Both the position numbers and the translations under genes were made by a program. Shown one piece after another: positions 9,086 through 20,310 of a stretch of 64,000 nt of DNA. Under the pieces are notes generated by a model. That model had not been told where the DNA came from, did no database searches, and saw only the letters and a program-made list of their open reading frames with translations. The stretch covers positions 124,001 to 188,000 of the forward strand of contig MEHQ01002986.1 of the NCBI GenBank assembly GCA_008828725.1. The letters run 5' to 3'. The stretch is from Saccharina japonica (Eukaryota > Sar > Phaeophyceae > Laminariales > Laminariaceae). The number at the start of each line of letters is the position of its first letter. Positions within the stretch are counted from its first letter, which is position 1.

Positions 9086-11064
9086 CAGTTGCGGTCGGCC
9101 CTCTTTGTACGACCTCGTGACTCTACGGAGGACAATGCTTGACGTTAAACTATCCCCAAATAGTACCATATGTCACATTTTCAATCGAAGTCTACGCCGC
9201 TACTTACTCCCTGCGCAGTGCGCAGCCCACGAATGACTCGACAGTATGGCTTATCTCGCTAGCTTATCGACAGTGGGTTATCACCTGCAACGAGTTTTTT
9301 TTTCCGAATTGTATTAGGTGTACAGTATTACACCTTTCACAACGGTAATAATTGGTGTCATTGCGAATATATACGTGGCTGGGCTAGAGTTCAGGCACAT
9401 GGTGTTGTCTCGATATGCGTCAAGACAACATGCGAGTTGTCGCTCACCCCCACGCCAACAAACATGCGGCGACATTCCAAGGAAGTGGTAGTTTTATATC
9501 CTACATATCAAGTATGTATGCGTGCCTGGAGCTTCAAGGCTGGCGCTTTAGTTAGCAATCGCCATATTTCGGTATCACTTTCTTCTTGGGTACATATTTA
9601 GTCTCTACTATCGCCAGGTAACTTTTGCTCGTGTTAAGCGGCCCCTTCGGTCATTAAAGAAGAGTGATTGATTTTTCAAAACTCTACGAGGTTAATTTGT
9701 CGTTTTTTTACAGCAGAAATACTATTTCTGGTGTAAGAATACCATATCAGCACTCTTTACGGACCACGGCATATATCCACATCTAATGCTCAAGCCTTCG
9801 ACCGGCCAACGTATAGGTTGTTCGTTGTAGACTCTAGGGGGTATTGTGGCTCTTGGATCTGCAAGGGAGCGTGGGCATTGATGCGGTTGCATCACGAAAC
9901 GAAAGTGATCCGCAGCAAGATTTTGATCGTTTCAGAGCTCCTGTTTAGTATTTATACTTTGCTGTGGCGACCTAGGCCGCTACGGGCGATCGAACAAGAG
10001 GCCCGGTTAGGTTCGCCTACTAAGTCGTGCTCAACGTTCTCGTTGAAAATCTGAGTTCAAAAAGTATCAACAGCCAGAGCAAATGCCATTTGTTTATTCG
10101 TCTTGGGTACCAGGGGTATTGCGAGTCGTTTTTGAGTAGAAGGCACTTGTCGAGACGAACAACGACGTCTTACCCATACGCCTCCTGAGGCACAAATGTG
10201 GACCATGACCTAGGCTCTCTAAGACGACTCATCGGTTGGCAGTTGGATCATTAGAACTACTGTAGAGAAATGCCGTTTTTCGTGGGGAGACATGAAAAGG
10301 TGAAAAATATACCAGAATTTGTATGGCAACTTAAACAAGTACGAATTTGTTTTTCATTTGCTCCTATACTTTTTGCCCTAAGGGCCCTTTAAGCTCAAAT
10401 GCCTAAATTCCCTACGGCGGCTTACGGTTCGCCTACTGTCTACAAAAGCATGTTATTATTTATACACTGTTGCAGTTAACCAGCAGTATCATCTCTAAAT
10501 CGGAGCATTCTAAGGCACCCTGTCTACGATAACGTCTCTCTGCAATGGTCCAACGCCAACGGGGTGTTCGTTGGTCTTGATTTGTTGCTGTCTCTCGTGT
10601 TGCGTTCAACGGTTGTGCCATGGTAAATGCGTGTACACGGCGTTGTTTGTCCATCTATAAGAGGACATTGGTAACCGTGCAAAAACGTAGAAACAGACGA
10701 TCGCACTCATATTGTATGCTTTCAAAACAGTGCACTCAACCACTACTTGGTCACATTTACGTACGTGTACGGTGTTATACTCAGAAACAAGTTCTGCCCG
10801 CATCAAATGTTACATGACTGGCGTTAACACTCAGTCCGAACTTGCAGACAATCATCTTCCCTATCAAGGTACACCGTCCGCATCCTTGGCCGTTCTGCGT
10901 TCGTCACTTTTTCTGCCAAGCACGTTTTCACACTCATCCAGGCGACGGTTCATGTTTGCTATTTCTTGAAAACCCGTCTATGAGTATTGTTCGTTGTACA
11001 AACGCCAGGTGTGGCGGGCTTAGCGCCTATTATCCTTGATCTCCCCACATCCTGGTCAATGTTC
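9086..11064 (+). other. Conserved non-coding 5' region of the EsV-1-7 unit
   Basis: Blocks shared with 58350-59459 (+) and 41770-42420 (minus): CTGCGCAGTGCGCAGCC near 9208, CTACTATCGCCAGGTAA near 9605, the GTACGTGTACGGTGTTATAC segment near 10760, and CAGGTGTGGCGGGCTTAG near 11007. Frames differ between copies, so conservation is at the nucleotide level. It may include the promoter or 5' UTR introns of the gene, but nothing fixes a transcription start. Confidence 0.45.
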
Positions 11065-11115
11065 TAAGCCTATCTGCGCTTTTCATCGCCGCCGCCGCCG
11101 CAATTTACAGCGAGA
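11065..11115 (+). promoter_or_regulatory. Conserved 5' leader of EsV-1-7 gene 1 with in-frame stop
   Basis: An in-frame TAA lies at 11065-11067, exactly 51 nt before the ATG. The leader GCGCTTTTCATC, a CCG run and CGCAATTTACAG precede AGCGAGAATG. U2 (TGA at 59460) and U3 (TAA at 41768-41766, minus) have a stop at the same distance and the same leader. This supports the ATG as start unless CAATTTACAG is a 3' splice site. Confidence 0.55.
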
Positions 11116-12255
11116 ATGCGACGTTGCTCACATCACGATTGTACTAGGCGACCGAACTTCAACATAACAGGAACTAGGCCGGCGGTTTACTGCAAGCAAC
11201 ATGCTGAGGACGGCATGATTAATGTTAACAGCAGACAGTGCTCACATGACACCTGCACGAAGAATCCGACGTTCAACACTGAAGGGAGTAAGAGGGCGGC
11301 GTACTGCAAGCAACATGCCGAGGACGGCATGATAGACGTTATCACCAGACGTTGCTCACATGACACCTGCACGAAGAAGCGGACGTTCAATACTGAAGGC
11401 AGTAAGAGGCCGGCGTACTGCAAGACACATGCTGGAGATGGCATGATCGACGTTCGCACCAGACGTTGCTCATATCCCTCTTGCTCGAAGGCTCCGTCGT
11501 TCAATACTGCTGGGAGTAAGAAGTCGGCGTACTGCAAGACACATGCTGGAGATGGAATGGTAGACGTTTGCAGCAGACGCTGCTCACACGACTCCTGTAC
11601 GAAAATTCCATCCTTCGATTTTGATGGCAGTAAGAGGGCGGTGTATTGTAAGCAACACGCTGCGGACGGCATGGTGAACGTCTTCCGAACCGCCTATTGT
11701 GCACATGACTCCTGCACGAAACGCCCGGCGTTCAATTTTGATGGCATGAAACCCGCGGTGTATTGCAAGCAACATGCTGCGGACGGCATGGTGAACGTCC
11801 TCCAAACCAACCATTGTTCACACAACGCCTGCACGACGGAGCCGAGCTTCAATTCTGAGGGCAGCAAGAAGGCGGCATACTGCAAGAAACATGCTGTCGA
11901 CGGAATGGTTCACGTTAAATACACACGGCATTGTTCACATACCGGCTGCAAGAGACTGCGGGTTTGGGGTGTCCCGGCTGACTGTGCACCCACTGTATGC
12001 TCTAGCCATAAGGACGATATCGTGGATGGTCCGGTTTTTTACTTTAGAGGAAAGTGCATGTTTGAGGGTTGCGGCAAGGCATCGCGGTGGGGACGCACAG
12101 GGGAGCAGCCCACCCACTGCCCGGACCACGGACGGCTCAAGGACGGGCTTGTTTGCACCATCGGCACGGGCCGTAGGACGATTGTTTGTCCTAGTCCATC
12201 GCACCACGCTGCAAGGGGCACGCCGTATGAGGTCAAAACTGAGTGTTCGTTTTGA
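11116..12255 (+). CDS. EsV-1-7 repeat protein, 379 aa (7 canonical + 2 divergent modules)
   Basis: Single-exon open frame. Seven canonical modules fit C-X4-C-X16-C-X2-H, with first cysteines at residues 4, 42, 80, 118, 156, 195 and 234. The linker is 12 residues in the first four modules and 13 afterwards, and each helix-side reads near CKQHAEDGMI. Module 8 (Cys273) keeps the spacing but has WGVPADCAPTVC. Module 9 (Cys314) has 15 instead of 16 residues between its second and third cysteines (CPDH end). A 41-residue C-terminal segment after His338 ends KTECSF. The Cys3-His pattern implies metal, probably zinc, binding. The family includes IMM, a developmental regulator of Ectocarpus, and the EsV-1 ORF 7 protein; the role of this member is unknown. 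No signal peptide or membrane segment is visible, and the protein starts only three residues before the first cysteine. The start is supported by a stop 51 nt upstream conserved in two paralogues. Neighbours are non-coding unit sequence. Confidence 0.9.
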   Translation: MRRCSHHDCTRRPNFNITGTRPAVYCKQHAEDGMINVNSRQCSHDTCTKNPTFNTEGSKRAAYCKQHAEDGMIDVITRRCSHDTCTKKRTFNTEGSKRPAYCKTHAGDGMIDVRTRRCSYPSCSKAPSFNTAGSKKSAYCKTHAGDGMVDVCSRRCSHDSCTKIPSFDFDGSKRAVYCKQHAADGMVNVFRTAYCAHDSCTKRPAFNFDGMKPAVYCKQHAADGMVNVLQTNHCSHNACTTEPSFNSEGSKKAAYCKKHAVDGMVHVKYTRHCSHTGCKRLRVWGVPADCAPTVCSSHKDDIVDGPVFYFRGKCMFEGCGKASRWGRTGEQPTHCPDHGRLKDGLVCTIGTGRRTIVCPSPSHHAARGTPYEVKTECSF

Positions 12256-13800
12256 GGTTGTTCCGCGTCAACAATATTTGTTTCGGAGGTGTGAATTCAG
12301 CCGTCTTCGTAGGCGTTCGATTGCGACAGCTAGACAAGCTCCTGCATGGTCGGCGGGAATAGTTTGGTGAAGATGCTCTGCCTTTTGAGTTTGTTGCACG
12401 ATTAGTGTTCACGAATTCCGTTTGCCCCTGGTTAAGGACCTAAGATGCCATTTTGAGTAAGAGGTAACCGAGTAGATTGATGACTTATCCCTAGACTGGG
12501 ATGGACCAGTTTTCCCCACGGACCGCCAGGCCTGTTGTGTTGGGGCTTCCAAGACGAGTAACAGAACGACGCTGCAAACAGGAAGTCCAACAGTGGCTTT
12601 ATCTATTCCAAAGGGTGTAGCTCATGCAACTGCCTAAGGCGATATGTGGTGGCAGGATCATGGAAGAAACAATATACCAAGGTTTCTGCCAGCCGCAGGT
12701 GAGCAAACTGTCACTCCACGCCACAAAGTTGGCTTTCAACACAGAGGAAAGATAGACGTTCAGAATAGTAGGATTGGTAATTGGATATTTTAGAGGGTGT
12801 ACACCCGAGACGGCGGGAGAGATACTTCGGCCCCGCCATACCTGAGTTCCCCGTCATGGATTGCGGCATATCCAATGTGTTGAATCAATCTTGATTTATC
12901 GACGGTAATTGTTTTTTTAATTATGTTGTGTTCTCTGTCGGTGCAGTGAATGTTCACGCGTGCATATTGTTCACCAGCGACCGGCACGTTATATTATCCG
13001 TCGGAACACTGGTGGAGCATTTCCTCTTGTCCCGAATTGACCGTGCTGCGTGCCTATGGCAGCTATTTCCTTGCGCACTTGTTTCGCCATTGCGACGTCA
13101 CATGGACAAAAGGGTGCTACCCGCTCGTTTATTACCCGGTTCCCTGATCCCGTTTACCCGCACGTGCACTACCCGTTACATGGTCCGGGTTCCACCTAAA
13201 CCTCGCCTGGTTGTTTTGGCCACCTATCCAGTTAGCAACGTGTCTCTGTTGTCACAACGTTCAGACAATACCCCCGGAAACCCTCAACACACGCAACACA
13301 TCCGGCGCAACATTAGCGCTGGGGTTTCAGTGCGTGCTACACGTGGGAGCACGAAATTATACCTACACAACATTCCGGGTGCCCGGGTACCCTGTTACCA
13401 GCGTCTCCCCGTTGTCAGCACGCCTGTGGCTATTTTCCGAAGGCTTTCATGTACGCCAACGGTCCAGCGCAATATCACCTCGCAGATTTCCAGCAATTGC
13501 TATACTCGTAAACACTTGCACTATCTGTTCATTGCTCAATATTTTGTTTTAGAGGTGGGCGATATCCGTTGGTTTGACCCCTCGGAGATCCTTCCACTCA
13601 ATAATTAGTGTAGCGTTCGGTGAGCACGGACTATTTTCTGGCCATATATCACCAACACCAGCGCACCAACTGAAGCGATTTACGCCTTAAAGTCGTTCAG
13701 AATATTCTGGGTTGATGTGCTTCAGCTTGGTCCAGTCTGTTCAAGGTTGACCCGCCGACGATGAGGAACTCTTGTAAGCGAAACGCTCATTCAAACTCTA
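12256..13800 (+). repeat. Conserved 3' region of unit U1
   Basis: Collinear with 28181-29770 (+), 39220-40808 (minus) and 60303-61905 (+). Shared blocks: GATTGCGACA after the gene, CCGCCAGGCCTGT near 12525, GAGCAAACTGTCAC near 12702, GAACACTGGTGGAGCATTTC near 13003, and CCTCGGAGATCCTTCC near 13580. The first part is probably 3' UTR. Frames such as 12928-13608 are not preserved in the paralogues, so I call no gene. Confidence 0.6.
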
Positions 13801-13879
13801 AACAAGGGTACATGGCTGTGTGCCGTTCAACGCTTGAAGTTCTCAAAGTTTTGTGTAATCGAAATGAAAATATATTTTC

Positions 13880-14680
13880 TCCTTTGCAGGCCCGCTTGAC
13901 GACAGTGAACAGGGTCATATGTTGTCTGGGCACCCCCGTAGAAGGTTAACACTGTTCCCTTAAAAGATGGGTTACGAAGACGAAATTTCGAATCCATCGT
14001 CCACAGATTGGCGGGTACCGATTCGTGTCGTGCACCCGGCGAAGCGCGCGACCCTACAGCAATGCACATGTACTCCATTGTAACATGGATTCTTGCATGT
14101 CGTATGACATAGTCATTCTGCATCCACAGCAGCCTCTGCAAACACTATGTTTCGCGGCTGGAGAATATATAGTGCGGCGAGGCCCAACCACCGCGTCACG
14201 GTGTGTTGGACATAATGCATTGCAACACATTCGGTACGTGCTTCGGTAACCTCGTGTTTCCGCGGATAGAACACTTTCACCGAGAGTACGCCCGGTTCGC
14301 CTCGACCACTTCAAGAAACGTTGGCACTTGTAACCTTCGCTGCGTGAACGCCTCCGTATGCTACATTATAAAAATATGCGCGAGTCCACCAAACCCAGTC
14401 CAGGGGTAATTGTCGAGCACAATAAAGCAACGGAGTATAGGCAAACCGGAAGGCTGTGACAGGACGTACACTGCAGTCCAGTACATGTTTAGCGGTAAGT
14501 GTTGGCACTTGGTGCTACCACGGTACGGAGAGAAGAAACGAAACAAAAGTGGCGGAGCTGGCAAAAAAGTGGCTACTCGAGTGGGAATATATAATGTTTG
14601 AAAAGCGCTTCGTGTCCACTCGCTCTTCGCCTTTTCCCGAGGCAAAGCCAGAGTCCAGGGTTGTGAGGAAAGCACTGAAT
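13880..14680 (+). repeat. Older inverted duplication, left member (partner 17640-18430, minus)
   Basis: Reading the minus strand here against the + strand of the partner aligns GCAAG..A..TGTTACAATG (about 14090) with GCAAGAGTTAATGTTACGAT (18225), and GCAGCGAAGGTTACAAGTGC (14340) with GAAGCGAAGGTTACAAGTGC (17950). At 14420-14600 a + frame with GKPEGCDRTYTAVQYMF resembles GEPEVCGRTYTIIQFLF on the minus strand of the partner, with KVATRVGI matching KVATPVRI. This hints at an ancient coding segment, family unknown. Confidence 0.55.
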
Positions 14681-14689
14681 TAGTCTACG

Positions 14690-15580
14690 CGTCCACGGTC
14701 TGCAGTCACCACCTACCAGTTATGCAGTTAAGGAGTGGTGTGAGTATCTTATCGCACTTAGTCCAAGCCCACTCCCGAAACACAATAATAGGGACCCCAT
14801 TAAGATGGATTGGTTATTTGAGTACTGTAGCCATTTTTATTCCATCGGGCTGAGGCTCTATTGTATACTTCGAAGTATAGCAATATGCTGGAGCCTCTCG
14901 TTTTGCCTGTAACCTCGGTCTAACTACAAATGGCAGCAACACGAACTAATTCCTCCATGCCACCTGTTGTCTGTCAAACTCCGTTCAGCTAAAAACTTCA
15001 TTACTGCAGACGAGCTGAGCCCCAAGCGTACCAAAGGATATTACTTGAAGATCCTCAGGCGTTGGGCCGTGAGGCCTCTTCTCATGTGGTCCATTCTTTA
15101 CCTACTCGTCGAAGGTTCACGGAAATTCTAAAGGAAATTGGTACTGGCTTGTTCACGTTGGCCCCAACCAAGTGTGTCCGAGGGAAATTTACAGGGATAC
15201 ACCTGACAATCGCAGTGAATCAAGCATCGCGCTGCATCAGCTGGAGGCCTCCAGGTACGATAAAACAATAGTTGACTGGGTCCATCGAAACATAAAAATA
15301 TAAAATCCACGTCTCCTGCGCTCAGGGCGGCTTTATGTTGCCCTCATGAAGGTTGGCCTGACTGGACGCATTGCGGGTGTCAGCGTTTACACGGGACACA
15401 TAAATCACACTCATAGATGAGCTCAACCCCTACCCTTCAATAGGTGTACGCACGATATGAAGCTAGCTCACACACCCGAATCATGGACGCAGTATAAAAC
15501 TACCCACTAATGTTACATTCGTAGTGTATCGGATATGGCGTATTCACGACCACAACGTCTACACGTATAAATTTCAAATT
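14690..15580. other. Stretch without a supported gene
   Basis: I see short unrelated frames only, no recognisable domain, and no repeat that I can pair elsewhere in the window. Confidence 0.4.
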
Positions 15581-15589
15581 CCATTATCA

Positions 15590-16400
15590 TCATAGATTCC
15601 TGAGTCGTGGGAGAGAGAGGTTCCTTCCCTTGGCTAGATACCTGTATGGCAGCTTCCTGCAATACCTTGAGTATCTCGAACACCTTTGGTTACTGTATCC
15701 CTCCCTACTTTGATACCGGCCGGGTTTCTAGCTACTGGAGTACGGCCTACGGTTGTCTCAGATAATAAAGCTTCCGATTGATACGGTACTATTCGTCTCC
15801 CCCAACACCGAGGTAATGTGAGACTAGTGTTTACTGTACTCTTAGTTACGTTCTACCCTAAACTGTTCCTTCGCCCGACTGTCTCTGTTTTGCCACTTTT
15901 GCCCATGCAATATTTGGGTGACACTATTGTTGATGTTCTATGAGTTACAACGCGTGTACGACTTGCACGCGTCGGACATCCCCTCCTCTCTCTCTTTGAT
16001 TCATTCGTTCCGATATATTTACCCCCCGCGATCGTGGTCGCTCCTCCGATAGGCAACGAGTGCAGGGCGAACTCATCGTGGTTCGGACCTGACTCCGCGA
16101 CTACCTCCTTTATTTTTTTAAGGCCACGGCCATACCTACCCACTGTTTCTGCATTGCCACATCCTTACGAGGAAGGAGGGAATGGTCGGGAAAACCAAGA
16201 AAACATAACATCAACTCCAACATAAGGGCTAAGACACCGCCGTCCATACTAGCGTACGACCTCGTCCCACGAACCTCGCCGCACGTCTACCTTGCCATAT
16301 TGTGGTCCTCGCTTGTCTCTCATCTTTCAGACATTTGCGTAGAACGCCGTGTATCCCCGCGTTAGGCGGTGCACAGCTATACGTGCAATATAGAGTAATC
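15590..16400 (+). repeat. Older direct duplication, left member (partner 18815-19640)
   Basis: Shared in order with the partner: GTGGGAGAGA near 15609, GGCCGGGTTTCTAGCTACT near 15718, TACGGCCTAC, CGAGGTAATGTGAGACTA near 15809, CAACGAGTGCAGGGCGAACTCATCG near 16055 (only partly quoted elsewhere), and ACGACCTCGTCCCACGAACC near 16256. Coding frames are not shared. Confidence 0.6.
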
Positions 16401-17640
16401 CCGCACCGTCGCCAATTTACTGCAAATTATTTTCGAAGGGAAACTTGACAGCTCGGTCAACAGTCAGGCCTTGCAACTGTCTGAGTCCATCGAAGCCAAA
16501 ACAATACCCAGACTACTGAAAACTCATTAACATCTAAACGTACTCCACAGTGGTCGACCAGACGAGTACGTGCACCAAGCGGAGCGCGTAACTGAGCCAC
16601 CAGCGTACTGGGGTTACGATGTAGGTACAGATACGCCTCCCGCCCCCCCCCGTCGATGCCCTGCGCCTGACCTTGCCTCTGTCGTCGACCGACGGAGCCC
16701 GCCGCCCCCTTGTTCAAGCCCGCAAGGCACGGCGGAAGAACATTTCGGCGTCCAAAACGACAGCCGCTATCCTCCATACACGCGTAACAGCCGCTGGTCG
16801 GATAGTTGCTCGCGTACACCCGCTATCAACGACGTCAGCGAAAACTCTCGGTGGGTGCAGGCGGTGGCGACAACAGGGGGGTGGGAGGGGGCTCGCTGTC
16901 GTACTTTCAACGGTGTGGGGTAGCAGGAGTGGATCTCCAACCTTCGCCTCAGTAGCATTCTAGTCTTCCCCTAGTATCCCTGCTATGTGATGCAACGTCT
17001 CGCTGTGTGTCTGTACAGCGTAGCAGTCTGTCATCGAATGTAAACAATGTACATCGCAAGTTTGGTATGTATCCCGTTTTAGCAGTGTGCTACTCTAAAA
17101 GGGTCGGCAGTAATATGATCACCACCATGACCCCAAACTGTCGATATCACCTCATCATAACGTTGCTTCACCGCGGCAGGCGTAAGCATAACTTTGGCGG
17201 TCACAACGGCCACCTGAACGTAACGGCACCAAAGGGGTGTCGTAATACCATGCACAGTAACGTAGCACGTTTTTGCTGAAAACGTTTCTGAACGCCGAGG
17301 CTCCTCAACTCACTTTCGTCGGTCTTTCATTCTTGGGCCATGATGGTGAGCATGGTCTTGTACGCCCCAATAGGGCGTTACTCTAGTATAGGCATAACCA
17401 GCGGCTCCAGTATATCGCTCCAGGTAATCCTGCCCCAGGTCTATGGAATAAAAAAACCCCAGTCCAATGAGCATTCTATTTTAATACATTCAATTCCCAT
17501 CGTGCTTCGGGACTGGGCTAGGACTGAGTGCGGTACGGTACTCACTCTACTCAAAAACAGGGCACCTGGTACGGTAGGTGCTCAACGCAGACCTAGGACG
17601 CATATACCGAGTTAGTGTTCCCACAATGTTGAACTCTGGC
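16400..17640. other. Stretch without a supported gene
   Basis: Overlapping frames on both strands at 16457-16923 (120 and 117 codons) reflect local GC richness, and neither resembles a known family. The rest is ordinary sequence with short frames. Confidence 0.4.
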
Positions 17641-18430
17641 TTGGCCTCAAGAGCAGGCGCACAACGATTGGACTGGAAAAACGGTTCTAACAAAATGTAT
17701 TCTCACTGGAGTGGCCACTTTTTGACCATCATCGACGACATTTTGTCGACTCTCAACGTGCCGTAATAGGGACCATGCGCCATTGCCGACAATTTGAAAA
17801 AGGAACTGGATGATGGTATATGTCCTTCCACAGACTTCGGGCTCACCCATACTTCGTTACCTTGCTTGTGCTCGGCATTGATCACTGGACTGGGGTGGGG
17901 TGCATCAACTCACCCAGATGCTGTTTTCTTGTACACACCGAGGTGTGCACGAAGCGAAGGTTACAAGTGCAACCTCGTCCGGGTGGGTGTCAAGGAGAAC
18001 CGGGTGTACTCTCGGTGACAATGAGCAAGAGGGAGGTTTCATCCGCGAACACACAAGGCCCCCAACACAAGTATCGAAGGTGTTGCAGTGATTTCTGTTA
18101 AACGTACCGTGATGCGGTGGTTGTTCCTGACCGTACGATATGCATTTCGTCTACCAATCATATAGTCTATGCAAATGTTCCTCATGTTCCTCTAGACGCA
18201 ACGTGTTATCCTCTACAACGTGCAAGAGTTAATGTTACGATGAAATACATTTCCGTCGTTGCAGGGGATCTATTTGCTGGGTGCCTGCCACGAACAGGTA
18301 CCCGCCCAATAATGTAGGATATATTTCGCCTATTCCCCGTGTAACCCAGATTGTTTGTAGACATGAACCTCCACTGTCTTCCCCGGTACCCGGGAAACAT
18401 ATCGTCCCGTAAGCTGTCTTCAAGCGGGGC
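17640..18430 (-). repeat. Older inverted duplication, right member (partner 13880-14680)
   Basis: See the partner for matched blocks. The short minus-strand frame 17647-17850 carries the resemblance to the + frame at 14410-14601. It lies immediately before the direct repeat at 18815, so the two duplications are nested side by side. Confidence 0.55.
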
Positions 18431-18814
18431 TGACAAGTGGAGGACAGGGGTCTTTTGTAATGACTTATATAAAAGAACTACAGGTGGTGTACGCTTCCTG
18501 GCATTGGAATATCCTTTAGAGTTCTGCGTTGTCGGGGTGTGAACGATTAACCCACTGGACCTCGCTGTGGCACACCAACCTGCAATACTCTGAACCGTGG
18601 CGTTGGGGGGCCTCTCTCTGCCATATCCACGGGTTTAATACTGATGCGTAGGCATGCATGTTCGTGTGTGAACCGCAACATGTAATCGATTTGGAAACGT
18701 CGCCGACTACGACGCATGCAATAACATCCTCTGTTTCTCTCTCTGTAGTTAATCTGGGTCCACCCACCGAGCAGGATGTTTTATTGATTATCTTTCAAAT
18801 TGCATTGTCATTAT

Positions 18815-19640
18815 CGTTTTTCTGGGTTGTGGGAGAGATAGAGATCTCTTCTCGGCCAGACACACATATCGCAGCCTCCTGCAATCCCCTTTGCATCTCG
18901 CCCATACATCTACCGTCTCTCTCTCCCTAATACGATGCCAGCCGGGTTCCTAACTAGTACGGCCTACAGTGGTCTCGGATGACCAAGCCTCCGAATGGTA
19001 CCGTACCATTCGACTCCTCCAACTCCGAGGAAATTTGAGACTACTGTTGCAGTACACTAGTTGTCATTTCCTACCCCAGGCTGTACCTTCCCCCGTGTGC
19101 CTCTCCTTCCATTCACTTGTCCAACGTTAGATAGCTTACGTGACACCCTGCTCAAACCCCCATACAATGTATGTTATTATTCGTATACGCCTTGTACGCG
19201 TCGGACTTCTACCTTCCTACTATTTTTAGTCCCTCGTTCCAATATGCATCCTACGGTCGAAAGCGCCCTCCGGTTTTTTGCATCTTCCAGCCGCGAGCAT
19301 GGTCGCTTGTTCGATACGCAACGAGTACAGGGCGAACTCATCGGGATTACAACCGGCCTCCGTTACTAACTCCCCGTCGCTCGAAGGGCACATTCCTATC
19401 CCACTACTCCAGTAGACTTGCCACAACGACACGATGAGAGGGTGGCGTGGTCGGAAAAACACCAGGAACGAATGACGTCAACTCCAACATAAGGGAAACG
19501 GCATCGCCGTCGACCCCAGCAAACGACCTCGACCCGCGAACCTCGTTCGGTGTCCACACGCGTATGGTTCCAATATGTTTCTGGTCACCCGTTTCTCCCG
19601 TGTCGACCGGTTGCCATTGCAAGCATTTCGACTTTTGTCG
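18815..19640 (+). repeat. Older direct duplication, right member (partner 15590-16400)
   Basis: Carries GTGGGAGAGATAGAGA near 18829, GCCGGGTTCCTAACTAGTAC near 18942, CGAGGAAATTTGAGACTACT near 19027, GCAACGAGTACAGGGCGAAC near 19317, and GACCTCGACCCGCGAACCTC near 19524, each matching the left member in order. Confidence 0.6.
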
Positions 19641-19789
19641 TTGGCATAAACCGCAACATCGCCCCGAGTCACGCCATTCATGGGTTTGGGTGCACTACTC
19701 CCGAGACGGCGGCGAATCTCTCGTTTACCGGGGCCATCCGACAATAACTCAAATTTAAACACAGCCCCTACACCTGCCTCTCTATACAC

Positions 19790-20310
19790 AGTGGGGGGGG
19801 CGATATTTCGTTTTCGCTGGAAAGTATACCGAACAAGACTGACTGGCACGTCAACGCGGCGGGGAACCCCGCCGTCACGTGGGACCATATAACACAAACA
19901 ACCAAGCTCAATCCACCACACAACTCACACACACCCTTGCCCTCCGGATCCCATGGGGGATAGAGATTTGTTGCCGCCGTCCGTGGAAGGCCTATCGAAC
20001 AAGACTGGCAGGCGTACACGGCCGATAGTCCCGCCCTCACGAAGGACGGTAAACCACACCCACCCACACCCAGACACCCACAGACACTTTCACGCACTTT
20101 TCTCTGCAGACCGCAAGAGGTGTGAGTTAGGTTTCCGTTTTACAGAACAAAATCGGTGGGCGAAGGCGGCGGGAAGTCGCGCCGTCGTGTGGAACCGTAA
20201 AACCAAATACACACTCACCCACACACAAACAAGGAAGAACACAAAAAAAACTCAAACACACACCCACACCAACACAAACACTCAAACACACCCACACCTG
20301 CACTCATCAC
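19790..20310 (+). repeat. Three diverged tandem units (~165-180 bp) with CA-rich linkers
   Basis: Each unit holds a core like GAACAAGACTG..TGGCACG, then a GC-rich CGGCGGGGAACCCCGCCGTC-type palindromic segment, then GTGGGACC followed by a (CA)-rich stretch. Cores lie near 19830, 19995 and 20145. Non-coding. Confidence 0.5.

Larger units (their letters stand above)
8060..13800 (+). repeat. Unit U1: segmental duplication carrying EsV-1-7 gene 1
   Basis: Order within the unit: head with block X (8112-8296), block Y (8919-9085), conserved non-coding 5' region, EsV-1-7 gene (11116-12255), and conserved 3' region to about 13800. The same order is seen in U2 (53150-61905, +) and U3 (39220-47230, minus). 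U1 lacks the segment with block Z that U2 and U3 have between Y and the gene. Identity is moderate by eye, so the duplication is not recent. Confidence 0.65.

Noticed and set aside
11187..11672. Minus-strand frames antisense to the EsV-1-7 genes (also 59582-59932)
   Set aside because: Shadows of the tandem repeats: the period of 114 bp is a multiple of 3, so antisense frames stay open.
12928..13608. 226-codon frame downstream of EsV-1-7 gene 1
   Set aside because: Not maintained in the collinear regions at 28870-29460 and 61020-61860, where frames break repeatedly.
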